Shown: positions 25,627-34,010 of the stretch, in pieces | How positions within the stretch are numbered: the stretch's first letter is position 1 | How the letters are laid out: each line of letters opens with the position of its first letter | Assembly: GCF_947260015.1 (NCBI RefSeq) | Contig: NZ_CAMYOM010000006.1 | Coordinates: 62,001-126,000 of the forward strand | Source: an uncultured Eudoraea sp. | GTDB lineage: Bacteria; Bacteroidota; Bacteroidia; Flavobacteriales; Flavobacteriaceae | Reading direction: 5' to 3' | Length of the DNA stretch: 64,000 bases | Position numbers and translations under genes: made by a program | Notes under the pieces: model-generated | Told to the model about the DNA's origin: nothing | The model's database searches: none | Seen by the model: only the letters and a program-made list of their open reading frames with translations

Positions 25627-27384
25627 CTACTCGTTTCTGTTTTTATTTAATCGTCTTAATTCTTCATCAATCATCTTTTCTGCTTTCGGATATTCCTGAA
25701 CAAATCGGTTTAGCAGAAATTGCATATGATTTTTATCTTTAGTAGTCTTTGCAGCTGTATTTAATTGCTCAACGATGGAAAACAGGTCCATCGTCTGCAT
25801 CATTTTTAAACCACATTTTATCTTGTGTGCTGCGAACGCAACCCCTTCTGCATCGCCATCCTGGAGTTTCATTTTAACATTACCTATAAATTCAAGGGCA
25901 TTTCTTTTGTAAAGACCTATCAGCTCCTCTAACATTTCTAACTCGCCCATGCAGTCTTCTAAAACAGAATTAAGGTTAAAGCTCGAATCAGATACCGTCT
26001 GATCAACCTGATTATCGTCCGATGACGTGTTTAATTTAAAATTAGTTTGGAGGTCATGCCTGTTTTTAACTAATTTTGATAGTAGTTCTTCCGGGCTAAA
26101 CGGCTTAAGGATGAAATCATTGATTCCATAATTTTCACATTCGTTTTTATCATCAAAGGTGAAGTCTGCCGTGAGTGCTATTATGGGTATCTCCGCCACT
26201 TCTTTTTTAGTGCTCTTCCGGATTTTTTCTGTTACTTCAAACCCACTCATTATGGGCATTCTGAGATCCATGAGTACAATATCAATTGCATTTGTTTCAA
26301 GGAGATTAAGACCGTAAATGGGATTTTCCGTAATATAGGTTTTGCAACCCCAAGAGTTTAGTCGACGCTCTATAAGCCGCTGATTTAACTCATTGTCTTC
26401 AAATACCAGGATCCTCATTCCTTTTACGTCTTCCGAAGAGATTTCAGTTGGTTTAGATTTAGATATGGCAGTAGTTGAACCAGTTGTATAGGGCAGCTTG
26501 AATTTAAATGTTGTACCAACGCCAAGCTTACTTTCAACTTTTATATCCCCGTTAAGTTTATCGACGATCTGCTTCACAATGTTCAATCCAAGCCCGGCGC
26601 CACCATATTTGGAAAATGTTTGCTGATTAGCTTGTTTAAATGAACCGAAAATATGTTCTAAATCCTCTTTGGAGATTCCAATTCCGGTATCAGTAACAAT
26701 GAAGTCTAATACAACCTTTTCTTTTCCCTGTCTGAGTAGTTTAATTTTAAGCATTATCTCGCCCTCTTCTACAAATTTTATAGAATTCCCAAGCAGGTTT
26801 AGTAATATTTGTGATAGTTTAGAAGGATCCCCAATAAGGTTCTCAGGGATGTTCCTGTCAATGTCAACTTCGAGTTTTACATCTTTACCCAACATAAGCG
26901 TATTACAGAGATAAACAACATCCTGTATTATGCTGAAAAAATTAAAATCAAGCATCTCGAAATTTTCCAATCCAGCTGAAAGTTTGGAATATTCCAAAAG
27001 TTCGTTGATAATATCCATAAGGGAATTGGAAGCCGATTGAATGGCGTTTACCTTATCCTGTTGATCTTCGGAAAGTTCCCCTTCTTTTAAAAGGTCTGCA
27101 AATCCAATTATACCGCTGAGTGGGGTTCGTATCTCATGGCTAACTGTTGCAATAAGCATTTCCTGTGCCTTTTGCAACTGTTCTTTTTCTTTTATCGATT
27201 CTGATTTGGAATCCTGATTAAGTGTTATATCTTCTCCCCAAATCCTTTTTTCAAGATGGGTTTTAAAGGCTTCAAAAGATTTTTTAAGACGGGTGGCTTC
27301 ATCTGCAGATAATTCTTCAAATGAAAAATTATTGAGAGTCGTCTCCAGTTCCGACAATTGAGAAAGTAGGTTTTTTGGTTTCAA
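25627..27384 (-). CDS. Soluble hybrid histidine kinase (HisKA-HATPase-REC-Hpt)
   Basis: The 585-residue protein has a coiled N-terminus (1-70), HisKA with phospho-His H83 (TVSHEIRTPLSG), HATPase with the N box (ILLNLLGNSIKF, N200), DTGIGI and GGAGLGLNI, then a receiver domain (about 322-440, D373 in LMDLRMP) and a C-terminal Hpt domain (H520 in FAAHKIK). This is a full phosphorelay in one chain; the last step would go to the single-domain regulator encoded next. There is no membrane span or sensory domain, so the signal must come through a partner. The only start upstream of the HisKA box is a TTG at 27384. It heads the polysaccharide locus. Confidence 0.9.
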   Translation of the reverse strand: MKPKNLLSQLSELETTLNNFSFEELSADEATRLKKSFEAFKTHLEKRIWGEDITLNQDSKSESIKEKEQLQKAQEMLIATVSHEIRTPLSGIIGFADLLKEGELSEDQQDKVNAIQSASNSLMDIINELLEYSKLSAGLENFEMLDFNFFSIIQDVVYLCNTLMLGKDVKLEVDIDRNIPENLIGDPSKLSQILLNLLGNSIKFVEEGEIMLKIKLLRQGKEKVVLDFIVTDTGIGISKEDLEHIFGSFKQANQQTFSKYGGAGLGLNIVKQIVDKLNGDIKVESKLGVGTTFKFKLPYTTGSTTAISKSKPTEISSEDVKGMRILVFEDNELNQRLIERRLNSWGCKTYITENPIYGLNLLETNAIDIVLMDLRMPIMSGFEVTEKIRKSTKKEVAEIPIIALTADFTFDDKNECENYGINDFILKPFSPEELLSKLVKNRHDLQTNFKLNTSSDDNQVDQTVSDSSFNLNSVLEDCMGELEMLEELIGLYKRNALEFIGNVKMKLQDGDAEGVAFAAHKIKCGLKMMQTMDLFSIVEQLNTAAKTTKDKNHMQFLLNRFVQEYPKAEKMIDEELRRLNKNRNE

Positions 27385-27578
27385 GGGGGTACTTTTTAGT
27401 TAATTTGATGATCGTAGATTCAAAAGTATAATTGTACGCAGGGACTTCTCAAACTCGAGTTTTATAAGCTTTATCATGTCTAAAAATCCTCATTTACATA
27501 CCCCTGGGCAATTAAATGTTACCTAGCATGCGTATTATGTTGTCAAATTGCTTTATTTGTAGGTCTAAAACATATAGA

Positions 27579-28865
27579 ATGCGTCATATTGTCGGTATTT
27601 TCTGTCTTTTATCGTTCATTGGGTGCAATGAACATAAAACACCACAAAGTTTGGATCTTGAAGCAAGCGCCAAACAAATCCATAAAAATGTGATTACGAT
27701 TGATACGCATGATGATATTAATGTGAAAAATTTTACGGATAGTATAAATTACACTCAGGATCTGAAGACCCAGGTTAATTTACCGAAAATGAAGGCCGGT
27801 GGGTTAAATGTGGCATGGTTTATTGTCTATACTGGTCAGGATTCCTTAAACCCCGAAGGTTATGCTAAAGCAGAGGCAAATGCCATGGCCAAATTTAAAG
27901 CTATACACCGTTTGTGTGATACTCTCGGTTCTAATGAAATCGATCTTGCCAGAACTTCCGAAGAGGTTAGGAATATTCATCGAACTGGCAAGAAAATAGC
28001 TATGATTGGTGTGGAAAATGCATATCCGATTGGCGAGGATCTATCCAAATTTGAACAATATCAAAAATTGGGCGCCAGGTATATCTCACTTGCCCATAAT
28101 GGCCATAGTCAATTTTGTGATTCTAATACAGGAGAAAAAGATAATATATGGCTATATAATGGTTTAAGTAATCTAGGTAAAGAAGCTGTATATGAGATGA
28201 ATAGATTGGGTATTATGATTGATATTTCACATATTTCAAAAGAATCGATGATTCAGATTGTTTCCTTATCTAAAGTTCCAATAATAGCTTCCCATTCTTC
28301 TGCACGTGCGCTATGTGATCACAGTAGAAATTTAGATGATGAGCAACTAAAATTACTCAAAGAAAATGGAGGGGTTGTACAAACGGTGGCCCTGGATGCC
28401 TATTTAAATACTGCCAAATATGATAAAAGGGAAAATTATATGATAGGAATATACAAGCATATAGCAGATTCACTTGGAATAAAATGGATTGAAAAATCCA
28501 AATTAGGGCAACTCACCGAAAAACAACAGGATGATTATCTTGAAAATTCCAAAAGAGTTACCGAAATAGCAAGAGCAGTTGTTGCTGATCGAAACGATGT
28601 GCCGCCCGAAGTGGACGTGTCGGACTTTGTGAACCATATTGACTATATGGTTAATCTGATAGGGATAAACCACGTGGGAATAAGCTCTGACTTTGATGGT
28701 GGCGGTGGTATTAAAGGATGGTCGGATGCTTCCGAAACCTTTAATATAACTTTAGAATTGGTAAAAAGAGGATATTCTGAATCCGAAATTGAAAAATTAT
28801 GGGGAGGCAATTTGCTAAGAGTACTGGATGAGGTTCAGGAATATGCACTCTCTCTTAAAAAGTAA
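27579..28865 (+). CDS. M19 membrane dipeptidase, lipoprotein
   Basis: The 428-residue protein starts MRHIVGIFCLLSFIGC with a lipobox Cys. The binuclear zinc site of renal dipeptidase-type enzymes is visible: TIDTHDD (first HxD), GVENAYPIG (bridging Glu), DISHISK and IASHSSARAL (two His), and ISSDFDGGGG (Asp). They split dipeptides, including those with a D-residue, outside the cytoplasm. I chose ATG 27579, which gives a normal lipoprotein signal; an in-frame ATG at 27516 would put 21 odd residues before it. It is divergent from the histidine kinase gene and stands alone. Confidence 0.9.
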   Translation: MRHIVGIFCLLSFIGCNEHKTPQSLDLEASAKQIHKNVITIDTHDDINVKNFTDSINYTQDLKTQVNLPKMKAGGLNVAWFIVYTGQDSLNPEGYAKAEANAMAKFKAIHRLCDTLGSNEIDLARTSEEVRNIHRTGKKIAMIGVENAYPIGEDLSKFEQYQKLGARYISLAHNGHSQFCDSNTGEKDNIWLYNGLSNLGKEAVYEMNRLGIMIDISHISKESMIQIVSLSKVPIIASHSSARALCDHSRNLDDEQLKLLKENGGVVQTVALDAYLNTAKYDKRENYMIGIYKHIADSLGIKWIEKSKLGQLTEKQQDDYLENSKRVTEIARAVVADRNDVPPEVDVSDFVNHIDYMVNLIGINHVGISSDFDGGGGIKGWSDASETFNITLELVKRGYSESEIEKLWGGNLLRVLDEVQEYALSLKK

Positions 28866-29079
28866 GCCCTTACCAAACAGTAGCGAATAGTTTGAACTTA
28901 ATTTGTGATTTAAGCCTAAAACATAATTAGATTTCTATATCTGTCCGAAAAAGGTAAAAGTGTTAACAAATAATTGGGGAAGAATTATAAATAATGTTAA
29001 GCTAACAATAAACTTTTCTTAATTACTTTATTATGAGGGATGAAATTGAATAGCTTTAATAAACCTAAACAATTTCCTC

Positions 29080-29262
29080 ATGCAAACAATCAGTAAATAC
29101 TTCGTTGCACTTCTTTTTTCTTTTTTCTCCAATTATGTGGATAAACCTCCATTAGAATCTAATAAGCAGGCCGGAATTCATGAAGTCCAAATTCAACTCA
29201 AGAAACATTCTGACTGCAATAAAATGAAAAAGAGTTTTTCTGAATTCAAAAATTACATTTAA
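29080..29262 (+). CDS. Small protein with possible signal peptide, unknown
   Basis: A 60-codon frame starts MQTISKYFVALLFSFFSN, a plausible signal sequence or membrane anchor, followed by a basic, hydrophilic part rich in Lys (IQLKKHSDCNKMKKSF). It lies in the 450-bp space between the dipeptidase gene and the DUF72 gene. No family recognised. The hydrophobic start and lack of any competing frame give it modest support. Confidence 0.4.
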   Translation: MQTISKYFVALLFSFFSNYVDKPPLESNKQAGIHEVQIQLKKHSDCNKMKKSFSEFKNYI

Positions 29263-29321
29263 TGCATCATGGAGTCAGGAATAGCTTATCACAATTCTGA
29301 TTCTTGCTTCCTGCCTATTTA

Positions 29322-30177
29322 TTAATTGATATTAGTAGCAAGCGTATTTGGTACATTAAGCTTAATCCTGAATTTTTCATTTAGCTTCTTTATAAAGAAC
29401 GCGGACAACAATGGAGATTCCAACTCCATGTTCTGATGAATGAAAAAATGGATATTATTAAGGCCCAAACTATGCCATTCCCAAAGCCGTTCTACCCATT
29501 CCTCCAGACGTTGATAATCACTTTTATGATTGGCTCCAACAAAACGAATAAAAGCCTCGTTGTTAGTGAGCCGCATATGCATAATGTCTCTTCTTCCGGC
29601 AGTATCTACCAAGACATTGGCAATATTTCTTTCTTCTAATAAATTATAAAGCTCATGAGCTACATGTTTATCATTAAACCAATCTGTATGCCTGAATTCC
29701 AGGGCAAGAGGAAATTCTTTGGGCCAGTATTCCACCAAGCGTACTACCCTATCCCAGTTTTTTGGACCGAAGTTGGGGTGCATTTGTAAAAATATAGTTC
29801 CCAATTTATCTTTGAAACCTGTATGCCATGTCGTTTAAACGTCTCAGGTGACTTACATTTTGAACAACCTTAGGGAAAAACTTAAAGGTATCCGGTACCA
29901 TATCGTACCATGCTGCATATTGTTCAATGGGAAATATGCGATAAAAGGTGGCATTGAGTTCTATACAATTAAATTGACTGCTGTAATATGGCAATTCTTC
30001 TTTAGTCCCCCGGGGATAAAAATTTTTTAAATCCTGTCTATTCCACTTGGCACAGCCTACAAATATTTTTAATGGGCTGTTACTAACACCAGAAGCTAAT
30101 ATAACTGGAAGGTGAGGATGATTTTGGGGAAGGGTTAAATCTATAAGATCCGGGTGGTCTACTTTACCAAATTTCAT
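29322..30177 (-). pseudogene. DUF72 family gene split by a short deletion and frameshift
   Basis: The first frame (start ATG 30177) gives MKFGKVDHPDLIDLTL to NVSHLRRLNDMAY and then stops at 29806. The next frame resumes near 29818 with GFKDKLGTIFLQMHPNFGPKNW and continues through LALEFRHTDWF, VDTAGRRDIMHMRL and VGANHKSDYQ to 29322. In DUF72 proteins the two pieces are one TIM-barrel-like chain of about 290-300 residues, with some 15 residues between RLND and the GFKDKLG part that are mostly missing here. DUF72 function is not known. The break resembles that in menB in this window. Confidence 0.8.
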
Positions 30178-30370
30178 GCTGCATCTTATTACTTTTAAAC
30201 GATGATGAAATTACATATAATTCATAATATTATGGAAAAGGAACTTATACAAATAGACTATTGCACTATTTTTTTTGAAATTCTTCATGTTCATAAACAA
30301 GTTAACAACTAATTGCACTCTAAGTACAGCATGGATGGCGTATTATCTATTTTTATAGAAACTCCTTCAG

Positions 30371-30778
30371 ATGAACCAAAGATCTGCTGACCTCCTTGGC
30401 CTAAGGCCGGAGATTCCAAATGCCAAAATAACCCCTGACATGAGTAAAGACGAGCAATTCCAGAACAAAACCTTGCGTCCTATAATCAAATTTCAGAACC
30501 CATTATTAATCGAGGCATTTAAGAACTATATTATTAAACATAAGAATGCGTTTTATGACATGAGCATTGAAAAGCGTTTGGATTACATAGAAAATGCTAT
30601 TCAAAAAGACATCAAATTCCGAAATGCCCTTAAGGGAATGGTCATTGGACAATTTACGGTTGAAGAATATATGACCTATATTCAAAACTCATCGGCTCTC
30701 AATAAACGGATGATGAATATGGTAGTTGAACGTCTAAAAGACCAGGTGCAGGCTTTCGAAGCTTCGGTATTAGTTTAG
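30371..30778 (+). CDS. Conserved small helical protein, flavobacterial, unknown function
   Basis: A 135-residue soluble protein with several amphipathic helices (e.g. NPLLIEAFKNYIIKHKNAF and MTYIQNSSALNKRMMN). I recognise it as a widespread flavobacterial protein that is sometimes labelled glyoxalase in databases, but no glyoxalase motif is visible. Its 3' end overlaps that of the convergent DUF2461 gene by 9 bp. Function unknown. Confidence 0.65.
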   Translation: MNQRSADLLGLRPEIPNAKITPDMSKDEQFQNKTLRPIIKFQNPLLIEAFKNYIIKHKNAFYDMSIEKRLDYIENAIQKDIKFRNALKGMVIGQFTVEEYMTYIQNSSALNKRMMNMVVERLKDQVQAFEASVLV

Positions 30779-31450
30779 AAGGGATTCTCCGTTGAGATTG
30801 GTAGTGAGGATTTCGCTCATTTGATTAAAATAGGATCTGATTTCTTTGAAGGAGGTGTTCACTTCATCAATAAAATCCTTATTCAACACTTCTTTATCGG
30901 TAAAATTTCGCACAAAAATAAAAGTTTTCTTCCTTATCAAATCAATATTAGGATCTTCCTTATTAAATCCTTTAGGAGCTGTTTTTACTTCATCCCCTAC
31001 TAGTTCACCCCAAATATTCTTAAAGGAAGGCTTATTGATTACTTTTCGAAAGGCCGTGGCATCATGTTCCAATTCTTTGCGAATGCGTAATAGATCTTCC
31101 TTATTAGGTTCCCAAAAACCCGCAGCTATAAATGATTCTCCGGGTCGAATCTGCAAATAATAACCACCCCTAAGCTTTGCTCCGGCCCTTGAAAAAGAAC
31201 CTGCGAAATGAGATTTATATGGAGTTTTGTCTTTGGAAAATCTTACATCCCTGTAAATTCGAAACATTTTTAGTTTTTCAATTTCATCATGTTCTTTCAT
31301 CTTATCCATCAGGTTGTTATAAAATCCTTTTACACCAGATTCCAAAGATTTGAATTCAGGCTTATGTTCTTCAAACCATTCGCGATTATTGTTTTTTTTC
31401 AATTCGTTCAAAAAACGCAGTGTGTCTTTAGTAATTACTGTATTTGCCAT
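30770..31450 (-). CDS. DUF2461 family protein
   Basis: The 226-residue protein begins MANTVITKDTLRFLNELKKNNNREWFEEHK, the family start (shown here in 20-residue pieces: TLRFLNELKKNNNREWFEEH). Further signatures are FRIYRDVRFSKDKTPYKSH and GGYYLQIRPGESFIAAGFW. DUF2461 is common in Bacteroidota, and its function is not established. I use ATG 31450; an open frame reaches 31489 but adds residues not typical of the family. The gene is divergent from cysE. Confidence 0.85.
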   Translation of the reverse strand: MANTVITKDTLRFLNELKKNNNREWFEEHKPEFKSLESGVKGFYNNLMDKMKEHDEIEKLKMFRIYRDVRFSKDKTPYKSHFAGSFSRAGAKLRGGYYLQIRPGESFIAAGFWEPNKEDLLRIRKELEHDATAFRKVINKPSFKNIWGELVGDEVKTAPKGFNKEDPNIDLIRKKTFIFVRNFTDKEVLNKDFIDEVNTSFKEIRSYFNQMSEILTTNLNGESLLN

Positions 31451-31490
31451 TCGACTAAGCGGTATTAATTTTATGCTAAAGTTAACCATT

Positions 31491-31525
31491 TTGGCTAGAT
31501 GCTTTTTAAATATTGGTTAATTTTG
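31491..31525 (+). promoter_or_regulatory. Promoter candidate for cysE
   Basis: TAATTTTG at 31518-31525 is an exact match to the Bacteroidota -7 box TAnnTTTG, and a TTG lies 24 bases upstream, slightly more than usual. The ATG of cysE is 17 bp downstream, giving a very short leader. Confidence 0.35.
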
Positions 31526-31542
31526 ATACTCAAAATCGTACA

Positions 31543-32337
31543 ATGGATAAGTCAATAATCATAAAGAAAATCATCGAAAATAAAAAGCAACCCAATCTCA
31601 GATATCGCCTTAAGCGTAATGTGGAAGATTTTACAGACCTTTTATTCCTTACTTTATTTGATATTGAAACTCCCGTTGAGACAAATATTGAATCTCTTGA
31701 AATTAAATTTGATGAGTTGATAAATCTTGCTTGTTGGGATGTTGAAAAGCCCTGTGCCAAAATATGGGGAAATTATTTGGAAAGACTGCCTATGGTCCTG
31801 GAAAAACTGAATTTAGACGCAGAGGCAATAGCCAGCTGCGATCCGGCTTCCTTATCAATTGAAGAAGTTTATATGGCTTATCCCGGTTTTTATGCAATAG
31901 CTATCTATCGACTGGCTCATGAATTATACAACAAGGGGTTTCCCCTGGTTCCCAGATTAATGACAGAATATGCTCACAGACAAACCGGAGTAGATATAAA
32001 TCCTGGTGCTCATATAGGAGAATCCTTTTTTATTGATCATGCTACGGGAGTAGTCATCGGCGAAACGGCAATAATTAAAAATAATGTAAAAATCTATCAG
32101 GGCGTGACTTTAGGAGCGTTATATGTGGCTAAAAATTTGCAGAAGACTAAGCGCCATCCTACTATAGAGGATAATGTTACCATATATGCTAATGCCACTA
32201 TTTTAGGTGGCAATACTATAATTGGAGAAAATTCGATAATTGGTGGAAACGCCTGGGTGACTTCTTCTGTGGCCCCAAATTCTACAGTATTTCATAGCGC
32301 TGAAATAAAAATAAAAACCTTGCCTAATGTCTCATAG
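31543..32337 (+). CDS. cysE: Serine O-acetyltransferase
   Basis: The 264-residue protein has a helical N-terminal half and a left-handed parallel beta helix at the C-terminal half. The catalytic motif reads AHIGESFFIDHATGVVIGET, with the His-Asp pair of CysE/EpsC, followed by NNVKIYQGVTLGAL. The enzyme acetylates serine with acetyl-CoA, the first step of cysteine synthesis. The next gene, cysM, starts 11 bp before this one ends, so the two steps are co-translated. I use ATG 31543 (MDKSIIIKK); the frame also opens at a TTG 30 bp earlier. Confidence 0.92.
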   Translation: MDKSIIIKKIIENKKQPNLRYRLKRNVEDFTDLLFLTLFDIETPVETNIESLEIKFDELINLACWDVEKPCAKIWGNYLERLPMVLEKLNLDAEAIASCDPASLSIEEVYMAYPGFYAIAIYRLAHELYNKGFPLVPRLMTEYAHRQTGVDINPGAHIGESFFIDHATGVVIGETAIIKNNVKIYQGVTLGALYVAKNLQKTKRHPTIEDNVTIYANATILGGNTIIGENSIIGGNAWVTSSVAPNSTVFHSAEIKIKTLPNVS

Positions 32338-33211
32338 TATTATAGATCTAATAGGGAACACACCTCTTGTGGCCTCAAGATCTTTAAATGTCAACCCTGG
32401 TGTTACCCTTCTGTTTAAAATGGAAGGCCATAACCCTGGAGGTAGTGTAAAGGATAGGGCCGCTTACAATATGATCAAAAGCGGGATAGGACGTGGGGAG
32501 ATTAACAGCAGCAGCAAATTAATTGAGGCAACCAGCGGTAATACAGGTATTGCCCTGGCAATGATTGCCGGCATATATAAGCTAAATATTGAATTAGTAA
32601 TGCCCGAAAATTCAACTAAGGAAAGGGTACAAACCATGCGTGCATATGGAGCAAAAGTTACATTAACCAATGCGGAGCTGGGTATAGAAGGTGCCCGTGA
32701 CTACGCAGAGGCAAAGGTAATAGAAGATGGTTATCAAATGCTTAACCAATTTGCAAACGACGATAACTGGAAAGCACATTTCGAGACTACTGGCCCGGAA
32801 ATATGGAGGGATACGGCAGGGAAAGTCACCCATTTCGTATCCTCAATGGGAACAACTGGAACTATTATGGGTACCTCGACCTATTTGAAAGAACAAAACA
32901 AAAATGTAACTATTGTAGGTGTACAGCCCAAAGATGAATCTAAAATTCCCGGAATTAGAAAATGGCCCAAAGAATACCTTCCAAAGATCTTCGACCCTTC
33001 AAAAGTTGATCAGATTATGGAAGTAAGCGAAGATGAAGCAAGGAATATGGCTAAGCGCCTGGCTAAGGAAGAAGGTGTTTTTGCAGGCATGAGTAGTGGT
33101 GGAGCAACTGTAGCCGCTTTAAAACTTGCTGCAAGCCTTAAAAGTGGCCTGATTGTTTCAATTATTTGTGACCGGGGAGATCGCTATTTATCTTCAGATT
33201 TATTTGACTGA
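32327..33211 (+). CDS. cysM: Cysteine synthase B (O-acetylserine sulfhydrylase)
   Basis: The 294-residue PLP enzyme has the Schiff-base lysine in NPGGSVKDRAA (K42), the substrate loop EATSGNTGIALA and the phosphate-binding SSMGTTGTIMGT. It converts O-acetylserine and sulfide, or thiosulfate in CysM forms, to cysteine. The length and the GSVKDR loop fit CysM. It overlaps cysE by 11 bp and its 3' end overlaps the convergent hydrolase gene by 50 bp. Confidence 0.92.
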   Translation: MSHSIIDLIGNTPLVASRSLNVNPGVTLLFKMEGHNPGGSVKDRAAYNMIKSGIGRGEINSSSKLIEATSGNTGIALAMIAGIYKLNIELVMPENSTKERVQTMRAYGAKVTLTNAELGIEGARDYAEAKVIEDGYQMLNQFANDDNWKAHFETTGPEIWRDTAGKVTHFVSSMGTTGTIMGTSTYLKEQNKNVTIVGVQPKDESKIPGIRKWPKEYLPKIFDPSKVDQIMEVSEDEARNMAKRLAKEEGVFAGMSSGGATVAALKLAASLKSGLIVSIICDRGDRYLSSDLFD

Positions 33212-34010
33212 CAGGAGAAAGAATTTCCTGAATCCCATCACGATAGACCTGGAATTCCTTTAAATTATTATGTCGCCCGCCTTTTATTGTAAAGAATTTG
33301 TTTTTATTGACTGAGACGGAATTAAAAAGGCGTAAACCGGAATTATAGGGCACTACTCTATCTTCTGTGCCATGAAAAAATGCTATCGGACAGCTCACTT
33401 CTGAAATGTACTCATATGTTTTTAATGGATATTTTAAAAACCACTGGACCGGCAAATACGGGAAACGGTTTTTTCCCAAATCTAAAAGACTGTAATAAGG
33501 CGTTTCCAGGATAAGGCGAAATGGGTTGTTTTGTGATGCCACCCTAGTCGCAATCCCAGTACCCAATGAACGACCGTACAATGTAATTCCCGACTCATCA
33601 TAATGTTTTAAAGCGTATTCATAAAATAGGTGTCCGTCACTATAAAGCGCTTCTTCACTAAGCTTACCTGTACTTTTTCCGTAGGTTCTGTAGTCCATAA
33701 TAATCACATCATAGTTCTTTTCAACAAAAAAGAGCGCAATATTACCCCAACGGGTAAGATCGCCGGCATTGCCATGGTAATACACAATAACTCCTTCAGC
33801 TTGTTTCTGTTTAAAATGAATACCATTTAAAACGGCGCCATCTGCAGCTGTTAAATAAATTTCCTCAAAGGGTTGTGTGAAGGAATAAGTATAATCTGAA
33901 GGTAATTTAGAAGGTAAAAAAATTAGTTTTTCCTGAAGTAAATAGAGCATAGTAGATATGAGTAAATAAGCCGATAATAGAAATAGAACAATTTTTTTTA
34001 GTTTGCCCAT
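33162..34010 (-). CDS. Alpha/beta hydrolase, membrane-anchored (BEM46/YqkD-like)
   Basis: The 282-residue protein has an N-terminal membrane anchor (about 5-25), then an alpha/beta hydrolase fold: oxyanion loop YYHGNAGD, nucleophile Ser in LYGRSLGTG, acid Asp in HGTEDRVVP and His in GGRHNNL. Members of this group are predicted serine esterases or peptidases facing the periplasm. The substrate is unknown. The next upstream gene, ending one base before this start, is a paralogue (34011-34871), so this is a tandem duplication. The last 50 bp lie opposite the end of cysM. Confidence 0.85.
   Translation of the reverse strand: MGKLKKIVLFLLSAYLLISTMLYLLQEKLIFLPSKLPSDYTYSFTQPFEEIYLTAADGAVLNGIHFKQKQAEGVIVYYHGNAGDLTRWGNIALFFVEKNYDVIIMDYRTYGKSTGKLSEEALYSDGHLFYEYALKHYDESGITLYGRSLGTGIATRVASQNNPFRLILETPYYSLLDLGKNRFPYLPVQWFLKYPLKTYEYISEVSCPIAFFHGTEDRVVPYNSGLRLFNSVSVNKNKFFTIKGGRHNNLKEFQVYRDGIQEILSPVSQINLKINSDLPGHK

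Noticed and set aside
29322-29804. Separate 160-residue DUF72 protein
   Set aside because: It lacks the N-terminal half of the fold, which is present in the other frame directly upstream.
30290-30330. Inverted repeat around AAGTTAACAACT
   Set aside because: Arms are short and imperfect and no T-run follows.
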